Positions 11,527-22,263 of a stretch of DNA of 64,000 nt are shown here, piece by piece. Each line of letters begins with the position of its first letter. The first letter of the stretch is position 1. Made by a program: the position numbers and the translations under genes. The notes beneath the pieces are model-generated. The model searched no databases. It worked only from the letters and a program-made list of their open reading frames with translations, and was not told where the DNA came from. Source of the stretch: Plasmodiophora brassicae (taxonomy: Eukaryota > Endomyxa: Phytomyxea > Phytomyxea > Plasmodiophorida); the NCBI GenBank assembly GCA_036867785.1, contig CP145410.1:1879041-1943040 (forward strand), written 5' to 3'.

Positions 11527-11961
11527 TCCTGGAACGGGCGGGCGCGCCTGACCGCAGTGTAGTACCCCAGCGATCGTCACCATCCGTTCATCACCCCCCA
11601 CACTGAATAGCAAAATGAACGCCTCCGCCCCCCGCCTGAGCAGCAGCAACGCGGCACGGCTGGACGGGATGTGCAGTGCACAGTGCACGAACTGCACGAA
11701 CGGGATTGCGTGACTGGTGCCTGAGTCGCGCGCGGGGCAGGTCGGCCGGCGCTGAAAATCCGCGGGGCAGGCAGCGCGTCCAGGGCAAGGACGTATACGA
11801 ATGACTGGCAAGAGCTGAGCTGGCCAATCGGGAGGGTTGCGCTAAAGCGTTGCACTGCGAGGGGTACCGTCGTTTCCTGTCGGGTTGGACGATGACGTCG
11901 TCCGGTGCCGGGCAGGTCGGGGGTCGATCGCCCGCCCTGGGCCGAGTGCTGTCTGTTGCTG

Positions 11962-13677
11962 ATGTCGACACCGCCCGCCCAGGAACGCGTTTCGCGCAAG
12001 CTGCAGGAATCGGTGAACGCCGCCCCGTTCGTGCCGCAGGCGGCGACGGCGACCAGCTCGGGCAACGACGACGACGACGCCGCTGACGAATCGTATCGGC
12101 AGTCGCTTCAGGAGCAGGTTGGGGCGGCCCCCCGTCTACGACCGCGATTCGAAATCTGATGACGTGGGCTGTAGTACGGCGCCGGGTACCCGCAGGCGAC
12201 GTTCCAACGGGAACGTCGCCCGGCTCGCCCGGTTCGACCCGTCTTCATGGACGAATCCCTGCGCCATACGATACTGACCCGGCAGCGGTACGAAATGCAG
12301 CGCCTGGCGCCCGAGGACCCGCGGCACGATCGCCTCCCCGTCAGCCTGCACCGCGAACGGTACCACTCGCTGTGGCCGATCGACGATCTCGACGCGCCCG
12401 AGGCGCTGCCGTCGTCCGCGTTCGGCTTCCCGACGACGCTCTACAAGGCGGTCGCCACGAAAACAGGGTACCCTGTGTGCGTTCGTCGGATCCGCGGGTG
12501 CACCGTCGCCGACGACGTTTCGCGCCTGGCTCTGGAGCCCTGGGTGACGCTTCGCGGGCACCCGAACATCGTCTCCGTCCTCGACGTCTTCAACTGCAAC
12601 GACTTCACCGACGGCGCCTCGCTCTGCGTCGTCCATGAGCTGTGCCCGATGTCGTCCAGCGTCCACGACATGTTCCTGGACGGGCCTCGCGGCACGGGCC
12701 CTCGCCTGACCGCCGACCTGCTCTGGTCGATCTACGTCCAGATCGTGTCGGCGCTGACGACCATCCACGGCAACGGCCTGTCTTGCAAGGTCGTCGACGC
12801 GCGCCACTGTCTCGTCCTGGACCCGTTGGCGGCGAACGCGCTGCGCGTCAAACTGAACGCCTGCGCCATCAAGGACGTCCTGCAGGGCGGCAGTACCGTC
12901 GACGCCGCCGTCCTCGCCGACCAGCAGGCGGACGACCTGCACGGGATCGGCTGCGTCGTCCTGTCCGTTGCTGTCGGGAAGCCGTTCGAGGCCATCGCCG
13001 ACCTGGACGTCTCGCTGCAATTCGTCGGCAGCCAGTTCGGCAACGACCTGGCCGGCGCTCTGCGCCTGGTCCTCGACGTGCGACGGCAGCGTCGCCGGCC
13101 GACGATCTGGGACGTGTCGCGCGTCGTCTCGCAGCGTGTCGTTCGGGAGATGCAGCAGGCGTACTCGGCGGCGGACGCCCTGGAATCCGACCTCGCCCTC
13201 GAGTTGCAGAACGGGCGCCTGTTCCGCCTGGTCTCCAAGATGGCCTACATCTGCGAACGGCCCGAGTTCAACGCCGACCCCCATTGTCAGTAGCCGTTCC
13301 CGAGTCGTCGTCGGGGGCCCATGCGACACTGACCCGAGCGCGCCCTCCTTTCTCGTCCCACAGGGTCCGAGCACGGCGACCGGTACCCGATCAAGCTGTT
13401 TCGCGACTACCTGTTCCACCAGGTGGACGACCAGGGCAATCCTGTCGTCGACCTCGCCCTGCTCGTGCACTGCCTGAACAAGGTCGACGCGGGCGTCCCC
13501 GAGAAGATGATCCTGTCGAGTCGCGACCAGTCCACGCTGCTCGTTCTCGGGTTCGACGACCTGAAACGCTGCATCGAGACCGCCTTCGACGAGCTGTCGG
13601 TCCGGAAAGCAACGCCGTCGTCGTCGGCGACGAACCCGCAGCTGAACGTCAACGCCCCCGGTTTCAACTATTTATGA
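11962..13677 (+). CDS. PAN3: PAN3, pseudokinase subunit of the PAN2-PAN3 poly(A) deadenylase
   Basis: Exons 11962-12117, 12175-13285 and 13364-13677 give 526 aa, all phases consistent. The N-terminus holds a PAM2-like motif (VNAAPFVPQ). RYHSLWPIDDL introduces the protein-kinase-like domain, in which catalytic lysine/HRD/DFG motifs are not conserved (for example KVVDARHCLVLD at the HRD region). The C-terminal knob region is typical of the family: HWSEHGDRYPIKLFRDYLFH and VVDLALLVHCLNKVDAG. PAN3 dimerises, recruits PAN2 and tethers it to poly(A)-binding protein to start mRNA deadenylation in the cytoplasm. Unusually, the protein ends QLNVNAPGFNYL, a second and better match to the PAM2 consensus. 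Confidence 0.93.
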
Positions 13678-13686
13678 CACACACGG

Positions 13687-14592
13687 TTACTGCCGCCACC
13701 GTTGGCACAATGGAATGCAGGGACGCGTGTCGTCGTCGCGTGTCGGTGATGTGCCTCGTGTCGGGTCGTCGTCGTCGTCGTCGTCGCCGCCGATCGCGAG
13801 GTGCGTGAAAAGCGTGTTCAGATCGCGTCCCTGCGCCGCCAGGACAAGGGAGGCGTTCGGCGAGGACGCGATGGCCGGACGCGGTACGCTGGTAGGAGGC
13901 GCAGGACAGCATGGTCGGGCAGGGCCCGCGACTGGCAACCCTGTTGCAGGCGCGGGCCCGCCGGCGCCGAGGAATACGTCCCGGAAGCGCTCGCCGTCCC
14001 ACTTGCGCTGGCCAGCGACAACGGAGACGACGCCGAGCGCCTGCAGGTACGGTTCAACGAGAGCAGGCGGGCCGTCTGCGCTGGAACGGAACATTTCCAG
14101 CAGCAGCGACCGCACCGAGGGATGACGCAGTGTGCAGGCGACGCCGGATGGCGTCAGGGAGACCAGGCCGCCGTCCGACGACACGTTGTACAGCGGCGAT
14201 CCACGAAGATAGGCGGAGAGTTCCGCCGGGCGCACATGATCGCGGACGGATCTCCCGTCGACAATAACGGCCTGCAGGTCGTCGACGTGGACGGATCCGG
14301 ACCCGATCAGCCCGCATACCAGCTGGTCCAGTTCGGTGCCGATCGTCGCCAGCGAGATCATGTAGTTGGGCGCCGTGCCCGACACGTCAAACAGCGGCGA
14401 CGCCTGCAGGTACGCCAGGACCTTCGCTGGGCGGATATGCTCCCGGATGCATTTCTCAGCCACGTGGATCTGTCCCAGCGTGGTGATATGCACCGATCCG
14501 TTGGCGATGCGCCTGCACAGGGCCAGGTCGACAATGTCGCCGTTCCCGTCGGGCACGCGTCCGGCCAACGGGAAGGCCGCGCGGCAGGGATC
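13687..14592 (-). CDS. Hypothetical protein with a duplicated ~55-aa motif (5' end incomplete)
   Basis: On the complement an open frame runs from a splice acceptor at 14592 to a stop at 13687, about 300 aa. I found no convincing ATG; an upstream exon must exist. Two related segments are visible: GSVHITTLGQIHVAEKCIRE followed by HIRPAKVLAYLQASPLFDV, and GSVHVDDLQAVIVDGRSVRD followed by HVRPAELSAYLRGSPLYNV. The pattern (hydrophobic helix, Arg-Pro-Ala turn, helix, SPLF/YxV strand) is like a small winged-helix or LOTUS-type domain pair, but this is a guess. The C-terminus is Pro/Ala-rich and then Asp-rich. It lies tail-to-tail with PAN3, 9 bp apart. Confidence 0.55.
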   Translation of the reverse strand, partial: DPCRAAFPLAGRVPDGNGDIVDLALCRRIANGSVHITTLGQIHVAEKCIREHIRPAKVLAYLQASPLFDVSGTAPNYMISLATIGTELDQLVCGLIGSGSVHVDDLQAVIVDGRSVRDHVRPAELSAYLRGSPLYNVSSDGGLVSLTPSGVACTLRHPSVRSLLLEMFRSSADGPPALVEPYLQALGVVSVVAGQRKWDGERFRDVFLGAGGPAPATGLPVAGPARPCCPAPPTSVPRPAIASSPNASLVLAAQGRDLNTLFTHLAIGGDDDDDDDPTRGTSPTRDDDTRPCIPLCQRWRQ

Positions 14593-15936
14593 CTGTAGCA
14601 GTCCAAGGGAGCGCTGCCTGCGATCGCCGTCAGCCCTTGCGATTGCAGACGGTTACGACAACGATAGGATAGCGCCCACGCTGTTGTCAAACGATGATTG
14701 CGGATCCTGAATCGTCGCCCACACTCGATTCACAGATGAAGGACGGGATCGTAGTGGTTCGGCTACCTATACGAGCGACCCAAATTCAGTTGCATTACAT
14801 ATTATTCAGGAATTGGGAAGACGTTGAGCACCACTACATAGGTATTTCATCTCGGTCGGTGAGAGAGCAATCTGCATTTTTCGCCTTGGCTTGCTTTTGA
14901 TTGATATGCGAGAGCTCCGATGGCCGATCATCTTCCGAGATACGCCTCCCAGAGAGTTCCATGTTTACAGGAGGACCTCGCTGACGTCGCAAGGTAAGCT
15001 TCGAATCAAAGGCGACGATATACGGTTGGAGGTCATAGGACCTGCCATGGAGCATTCGAAGAGCTTGGCAACCAAATCAGTCGCAGAGCAGGGGCATAAG
15101 TAAGCCACCCTCACGAGGAGAAGCGCCGCGACATAGCTCGCTTCCGATAGGGTCTGCGCTTCGATCTACACCTTCGAGAAGACTAACATCGGCATTACTG
15201 TCATGTGGTGACTGCGCCGGGGCCTCGACGACGACATTATCGTCGTTGAACGACGCTGAGTGATATTGAGCTGCGGCGTGCTGGACGTCTGTAGCGAAAA
15301 CAATCTCAATAAGGGCAGCAACACGGTGCGCAGGTCCCGAAGCACTTCGATGACAATATCGAGAACCGCCCCGGTGACGCCGTGTTGCATACACACACGG
15401 CACCTGGCTGGTAGGTAGCCTTGCATTCTCAGGCTGCTATCGATCAGGTCGCGACAGTCGCGCAACACGATCGGGACGCCTACCGCGATTCGCTGTGCGT
15501 CGTAAAGGAGGTAAGACAGCAGAACCCTTAATCTCAGAATCTGCAACACGGGCACCGGAAAGGTACATTCGGAATTCCGCTTCCAGCGACGAGAACGTGG
15601 ACAATATAGCGCGCCGGTACCAGGACCCGATACCGGATGCTCGGCGCCGAAGGTAGACGACTTTGTAGTAGACGTGTGATCTGAAACGAATGGCTCGTCG
15701 GTGTCACGGCCTGGCGGTCGTGACCCCGCGCGCGTGACGTCACTGCACCGTGACGTCACCAGGGCAGCTAGCCCAGCTTCCGGCAAGCTGTCCTCTTCCG
15801 GCAACCTGCCTCGTTTCACCTCACTTCCCTACATTAGCGGATTCTTGTTGATACACCTAGTACCACCGATCTCGTGTGCTAGCGTCCCGTCGGCAGATCG
15901 TGTCCCACCTCATTTTTTCGGTGAACTCTGGGCATC
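14593..15936. other. AT-richer intergenic region without a supported gene
   Basis: About 1.3 kb with lower GC than the flanks and several short open frames. The longest is on the minus strand, 15,819-15,166, rich in Ser/Arg. None shows domain motifs or splice continuity. Given the retroelement debris that follows, it may be old insertion sequence, but nothing specific can be shown. Confidence 0.4.
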
Positions 15937-16958
15937 ATGGATCCTCCCAACGCTCCGGTCGACAACCCGGACGTCCCGGACGAAGCCTCCAGCTCGTCAT
16001 CCGAGCCGACCCCGCTCGCGGAAGTCATCGCCCGTCATCGGTCCGACCTCCAGGCCCAAGTTCAGGGCCTGCAACAGGCAATCGCCACCCATGGAGCTTC
16101 ATCCCGCGAAGCCCGCGCCGCTCAGGCTGAGGTGTCGCGCCTCAGCGAAATCCTGATCACACTCCAGCAGGCTGTCATAGCACTCCAGCCGTCCTCCACT
16201 TCACGACCAGCTCCCCAGCAACCGGTCGTCCAAGCGACGCCGACATCGTATCAGCTCTCCGCTCGGCGCTCGCGAATTCCTCACGTCTTTCGAAGATCGC
16301 CTTCGCGCTCACGGCTACCCAACCGACCGGTTTGTGGACACCCTTCTAACGGCCTGCGCACCGCCGATGAGGCGGACTGGTGCCGTGCCGAGCTCCGCGA
16401 CAAGTCGTGGGACGAGGCCCGTCGTGCGTTCTTGGAGCACTACGCCGGTGGCGACATCCTCGCCCACTACCGCCAGCGCCTGGAGCACGCTTTCGCCCTT
16501 GCAGCGCGCCAGGAGCTCCAGGCGCTGGCGGTAGTGGGCGAGGATGTCGCCACCGGCGTAGTGCTCCAAGAACGCGCGACGGGCCTCGTCCCACGACTTG
16601 TCGCGGAGCTCGGCACGGCACCAGTCCGCCTCATCGGCGGTGCGCAGGCCGTTAGAAGGGTGTCCACAAACCGGTCGGTTGGGTAGCCGTGAGCGCGAAG
16701 GCGATCTTCGAAAGACGTGAGGAATTCGCGAGCGCCGAGCGGAGAGCTGGACGGGTCGACGTGCCGCTTGAACTTTGGCAAGTTAGACGGCAGCGATACC
16801 CGATACGATGTCGGCGTCGCTTGGACGACCGGTTGCTGGGGTGCTGGTCGTGAAGTGGAGGACGGCTGGAGTGCTATGACAGCCTGCTGGAGTGTGATCA
16901 GGATTTCGCTGAGGCGCGACACCTCAGCCTGAGCGGCGCGGGCTTCGCGGGATGAAGC
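15937..16958 (+). mobile_element. Gag fragment of an LTR retroelement arranged as a large palindrome
   Basis: From ATG 15937 the plus strand encodes a gag-like N-terminus (acidic/Pro-rich, then a Gln-rich coiled coil, SRLSEILITLQQAVIALQP). The same coding sequence appears on the minus strand between about 16,958 and 16,505. Arms of roughly 400 and 450 bp therefore face each other around a centre near 16,500. The minus-strand arm keeps about 53 bp (coding NLPKFKRHVDPSS) that the plus-strand arm has lost near 16,255. No protease, RT or integrase is present. Structure suggests a dead, snap-back-rearranged copy. Confidence 0.6.
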
Positions 16959-17065
16959 GTCCCGTCGGCAGATCGTCGTGTCCCACCTCAGTCGGATTCG
17001 ACGTCTGAGGAGACGCTCGTATGGCTGGTTGTGTTGCACCTGGAGCAGCTGGATGTGCGTCCGGG

Positions 17066-17805
17066 ATTCGCAGAATTCGCCTAACGCTGCCATACAAAGG
17101 GTGTAACCGCAGCTACCACCGACGAATATGGATGGTACATACGCTGAAAATGTCGTCTTCGCGGCGGCTGAAGACGGCACAGATGCCGCTACACGGGATA
17201 AGTGTGGAACTATCGCTGGAAAATTACAAAGGGCACACCAACGCCGGAACACCAGTGGACCTGAAATCAGTACATGCACATGATGGAATGCCCCCCGAGC
17301 AACGAATCCGTGACAAGGAGTTTTTCTGGATGTTTCCGGGGTCCCCACAGTAGACTCCCCTGAGACAGCATGTGACAACACCAGGACAGAAGTACCACAT
17401 GGGCCCACCCGTATCCAGCTCACGGACGACGCTCAGATATCGTGATTCCATTTGCTTGTTTCGTAATACGGATTCGACGTAATCGCTCAAGTGCCAGTCG
17501 TGCCGTATCAGACGGGACAAAATTCCAGACGTCTCATCCTCTTGTTGCTTCTGCACTTGCGCCAGATGTGTTCGGGGGCATTCCGGCATGTGCATGTACT
17601 GATTTCAGGTCCATTGGTGTTCCGGCGTTGGCGTGCACTGCAATGTTCCAGCGATAGGTCCACACTTATCCCGTGTAGCGGTATCTGTGCCGCGTTCAGC
17701 CGCCGCGAGGACGACATATTCAGTTTATGTAACATCCATCGTCGGTGGAGGTTGCGGCTGCACCCTTTGTACGACAGCGTTAGGCGAAATCAGCGAATCC
17801 CGGAC
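17066..17805. repeat. Inverted repeat, arms ~220 bp with ~290 bp spacer
   Basis: The reverse complement of about 17,066-17,290 matches about 17,580-17,805 with scattered mismatches. Shared landmarks are the sequences around TGCATGTACTGATTTCAGG, CACACTTATCCCGTGTAGCGG and CAGCGTTAGGCGAA. The spacer is unrelated. No intact frame survives. It is probably decayed mobile-element sequence continuous with the palindrome just upstream. Confidence 0.6.
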
Positions 17806-18620
17806 GCTGCAGCACACCAAGCGCCATTCGTTTCAGATCACGATGATGACGTCTATCACAAAGTCGTCTACCCTTCGAAGCCAAACACCCTGTATCGGAT
17901 CCTGTCGGAAGCATTGGCATGCTCGTCTGGCCGTCTGTTGACGCGTGCGCGCTGTTTTCCAGTGGGTCAATGCCGCAGGGATCGTCTATGTCGCAAGGAC
18001 CCATTGCCGGAACATCAACGCCCGAGCCTCTAACGCTCAGGCAGCTCGCAAGCTGCGGCGCAGAGATGCGGCGCGCCGGACACCACTGCACGATTTCGTC
18101 GACCATTGCCCATTGCGGTACTCCGCGGCCCGCGGAAAGGGTTGACCGCTGCCGTGGCCAGTACGGATTATTGCGCGGGACAGCAACGGGGATTCGTCCC
18201 CGCTGGAGGAAAACCTGGTATCGTCCCGATTAGTTGGGGTGCGGATGCCTCGCTATACAGACAGGCAGCGACGACTGACCGTATAGGTATAAGGGCTTTC
18301 CTTGGACGGATATGCTCCCAGGTCGGTTCGCTTTGCGATTCGGATCACATCAGGCGACGCAAACGCGCCACGTCATCGTTAGAGGCGTCGATTCAGAAGA
18401 GAGGCACACCGGGCGTCACTGTGCCAGCCAGTGGTGAACACCCGTTTCTTTCTCGTACTGACCTACTGACCTGCAGTCGGTACCGTCCGAGTTATGCGGA
18501 TCGCTGCCGCTTTACCTGGCTATTGTACGACGGACCGGACGCGGCACAGTACGAACCAGCGCTATGTGGGCACTGTGCGTCGTGCTGGCCTGGCGGTGAT
18601 TGCGCCCTCAACCGGACGAA
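17806..18620. other. Intergenic region, no supported gene
   Basis: About 800 bp between the inverted repeat and the first receptor module. Frames are short and no splice arrangement gives a plausible protein. It should include the promoter of the gene starting at 18,621. Confidence 0.4.
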
Positions 18621-20375
18621 ATGGCGTCGTGGCAGGCACCGCATCGGCGGCCCAGCAGCCCACCACCGATAGCGAAAACTCACCAGGTTGCCTGCGAACC
18701 GCCCGCGTCTCAGCCGGGGCGGTCAGCCGCGCCGCCAGGCGCCGGCGCCACCGAATCTCACGTCGATTCGGCGGCCTCGGCCCAGACCGGCAACTCGTCC
18801 GGCAACACGAAGAAGAAAGCGGTACCGTGTGTGCCAGCGGACAGCCATCGGGCGCTGGCTGATCCAAGCCATGCAGTCGGGGTTCTCGAACCGTTTGACA
18901 GCGATCCGATTGCGCATGAAGGTCCTGCTCGTCGTGGCCGAGGTCATCCTTGCCGTCGCGCTCACCGTCCAGCTCGTCGCCCTGAACGCCGGCCTGTCGA
19001 GCGCCCTCGTCCGTAAGAACGAGGCGTTCGTCAAGCTCATCGCCTTGCAGTACCAGGACGCGTCCAACAAGATGGTGCATCGGCGCCTTCCAATCGAATC
19101 ACGCGTCACTGCCGGTAACGCTGACGCTGAGTAGGCACTCGGCTCGAATACCTACAGGACGTCGTCGTCGCCGATCTGCGCGGCCATGCTGTCGCCAGGC
19201 GCGACCCGGGTGGGGGTGAACGCGTTGACCCTCGAGACCCGCCTCAGGGCACTGGACATTGCTGTTGTTGTCGACAGCAACGCCGTTATCCAGCTTGCCG
19301 GCCATACACACCTGATCGGGACGACCTTCGACCCGTCGACAGAGATCAGCACGTACATCAACAGCAGCGCCAAGGGGCAGGTCGGGAGACACTTGCCTCT
19401 ACTGGGGCAGACAGTGCTGTCGATGCCTGACCAATTGCTCAGCTGAGTTTAACGGTCATGGCCGACACGACGTTCCTGCAGTCGCTGGGCGTGCCCGAGT
19501 ACGTCACCAATGGCGACAACGCGCTGCCCGGCTACTCGGTCAACAGCGTCGCGCCCGTGCGGCTCGTCGTGACGCCCCTGGAGTGCCGGCCAGGGTCTGC
19601 ACCGACCTCCTTCCTGATCTTCGGTAACAGGACCCAATTGCCGGGTTCACCTACCAGGTGTTGACCTCTGCGGTGGGCAGGCGACATGATCACCCGAAGG
19701 AAGGCGACAATGGTGGCGGAGGGGCCGTCGTCGTCGAAGGACACGTTCTCCGCCATCATCGGGAAGACCCCGGCGGGTTCCTGGACGACCTTCGCCTCGT
19801 ACGAGCGCGTGGTCGGGGCGGACCCGCCGACCTACCCCGACTACGACTGGTCGACGTTCGCCACCGACCTGGACACGGCCCTGCAGGACCCTGGACGGAT
19901 CCATTCGACGACATCCGTCCGCCTGGGTGCTGACAGCCCTAGCCTAACGCTGCCAAGCATGGAGCTTATGAGTGTACGGCGCTAGGAACGTCGACGTACA
20001 CGGTTTCGTACATGGCGAGGTCGGCGGCGACAATGGGCGGCCAGCCGTACGACCAGGTCAGTTCGCCCAGCGTCGTCCTCGTCAACGGGTCGCCGCAATC
20101 GCTACAGCAAGATATCATGTCGGGGGCCATCGCCTGGCACGTCCCCGCCGGCATCCTCATGATGATCGCCACCGTCGGCGCCACCGTTGCCGTCGGTACG
20201 CTGTCGAGCTGGTTGCCATTAAGCCGTTCTCCACTGACTCAGGCACATGTGTCCAGTGAAGCTGTTCATTGTCCCGGTCGAGGCCCTCATCGAGGCATCC
20301 GCCCATAAGCAGTACGCCGCACGAGTGCACACAGTGTCGTCTGACATGGAACGTCCACAGGTTCAAAAGGTTTAA
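18621..20375 (+). CDS. TM-ectodomain-TM receptor-like protein, Cache-like (module A)
   Basis: Seven exons (18621-18821, 18877-19074, 19135-19380, 19443-19623, 19681-19926, 19986-20195, 20257-20375) join with perfect phase agreement to 466 aa. Residues 1-about 80 are a cytoplasmic, Pro/Ser-rich segment. TM1 is MKVLLVVAEVILAVALTVQL. About 300 extracellular residues follow, then TM2 (WHVPAGILMMIATVGATVAV) and a 35-residue tail. The ectodomain contains VVVDSNAVIQLAGHTHLIGT and FDPST, then TSTYTVSYMARSAATMGG. This text and topology resemble double-Cache small-molecule sensor domains of receptors. No kinase, cyclase or other output domain is attached. The domain call is by pattern only. A near-copy follows directly. 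Confidence 0.7.
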
Positions 20376-22032
20376 TGAGGGTCTGCGAAAGCTAAAGAAG
20401 AACCGGCCGCACATCTACCTGCTGACCGGGATCATCGCCATGACGCAGGGCGTCCTCCTCGGGCTGGTCTTCATCAACCGGCACATGATCACGAACGCGT
20501 TCGCCAACTTCTCGGTGGTGACGTCGCAGGTATGCACCGATGGAGTTGGCGTCCGCCTCCGGGTTCTAATGGCGTCGACATCAACGTCAGGGCCAATCGA
20601 TGAACTACATCGTCAACACCAAGCTCGAGCAGATGACGCTGGGCATACAGACGCTGGGGTTCAATCCCGCTGTCGGGCGAGCGGCGAACAGCACCGATCC
20701 GACCGTCGTTGCCACTGTCAACGCGCTGCTGGCCGCCCAGGTATCCCTGAGGAAGATCGAAGTCGCCGCCCTGGTCGATCTCAGGTCGGTGACACCTTGA
20801 CGTGGGTCCTTTGCCCATCGTCTGACGCCGTATTGAACAACAGCGGCGTCGTTGTGGCCAGCGCGTTGCCGGCGACCATCGGAGCGCCATTCGGCGTGAG
20901 GCACATCGTCGACTACGTGCGGGACCCGCCCACCAACACCACGTTCGCGTTCATCGATCGCATCCCGCTGTCGATAATGCGGGCCGTTGCGAATGAGACC
21001 GTCTGGCGCGATCCTCTGGCGGGTACAGTCGTTGCACCATCCACCCTGCGATGGTCCCAGGCGACCCATGGCGTCCTGGTTCGCGTCGTCGTCAGTCCCG
21101 TTCTCTACGACGCCACTGGTAACTTCCAATGTGACGTGTACGTCGTACAAATCGTCACTTAACGGGTGTCGCAGTGCCTTCGAGCCCGGTCTCCTACTTG
21201 GTGTTCGTCGATGCGCTGAACGGCAAGGGCGCCGTCATCGAGAACGTCATCAGCACGTTCACAGATGGTTACGCGGGTACACACGTCATTCACGTATGGG
21301 GGAAATTGGCGTCTCCAGCTGACGTTGTCGCCAGCGATCTACTTCCTGGATCCGAGCACGCGTACGATGGTGCTGACCACGTCTGCCCTGCAGGTGACGG
21401 TGTGTCTCGTATACGACATCCGGCACGACGTCTGACGCAGTGGACAGCATTCCGGATCGGGACCGATGCTCGCCGATACGGGTATTGATATGGACGTCTT
21501 GTACCGGGGCGTGCTCAGCGACCTGAACGGATCGGGGAGCCTTGTGGAGCAAGGCAATACGGTCGACGGCGAGGGCATGTCGGTGGCCATCGTCCCGTAC
21601 CGCAAGTTCCCGCTGGCAACGACGCCCGTTCGCGACACGTCGGATTCGTACACGATGGTGTACATGGTGCGAGGGCAAGCCGAGGCGTCGTGGCAGCAGC
21701 TGCTGGCGACGCAGCTGTCCGTCCAGATTGTGATCATGGCGGTGGAGATGCTCGCCTCGGTGGCGATCACGCTGCTGGCGTTCGTGCCCCTGCAACGGTT
21801 CCTGAGCGCGCTGGACCGCGCGTTCAACGTTCCGTCCATGTCGCAGGAGCGCATGGCGAAATACGAGAACAAGGCCATGGAGATGGTCCAGGCGGCTGAA
21901 TCGGGCACGCGGGACCAATCGGAACCGGCCCGCAGCCACCCGAATACGATACCCGTCATCAGTCACAACATGACGATAGGCGATACGTCCAACCGAACCA
22001 CCAGGGTTGATGCCTGGAACGAGGAGCGGTGA
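20361..22032 (+). CDS. TM-ectodomain-TM receptor-like protein, Cache-like (module B; 5' end unclear)
   Basis: Exons 20361-20529, 20591-20740, 20785-21130, 21175-21276, 21335-21393 and 21448-22032 join in phase. They encode TM1 (IYLLTGIIAMTQGVLLGLVF), an ectodomain (including AIYFLDPSTRTMVLTTSAL and VRDTSDSYTMVYMV), TM2 (VQIVIMAVEMLASVAITLLA) and a 90-residue tail starting VPLQRFLSALDRAF. The order and intron positions mirror module A. No ATG is available upstream of TM1: the first exon opens at a splice acceptor (CCACAG) that overlaps the last 15 bases of module A. So it is either a separate gene with an unseen first exon, a fusion with A through alternative splicing, or a copy that lost its start. 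Start codon at 20440 would cut TM1. Confidence 0.6.
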
Positions 22033-22263
22033 GCGCTGGCCGGTGGGCGTCCTGCGGCGTGCCCTCGATCTGGCCCCGGTTCTCTGTTGTATGAACAAAC
22101 CCCTTCGGTCTGACCTCGTCCAGTCGTGTATCCATGCAGACGAAGAGGCAGCCGTGTATGCAGGACCCTGCCTATCTCTTCCGACGAACAGGGGCCGCCG
22201 GTCCGGGTACCTTGGAGCGCATGGCGTCGATGTGGGCGGCCGTGTGGAAGTCCCCGGTGGCCA

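Noticed and set aside
12642-13808. 388-codon alternative plus-strand frame inside PAN3
   Set aside because: Arg/Pro-rich off-frame reading; PAN3 motifs lie in the other frame.
21277-21334. Possible 25-nt ultrashort intron (21,294-21,318) in receptor module B
   Set aside because: A normal 58-nt intron (21,277-21,334) with a GTACAC donor fits the phase equally well and matches local intron size.
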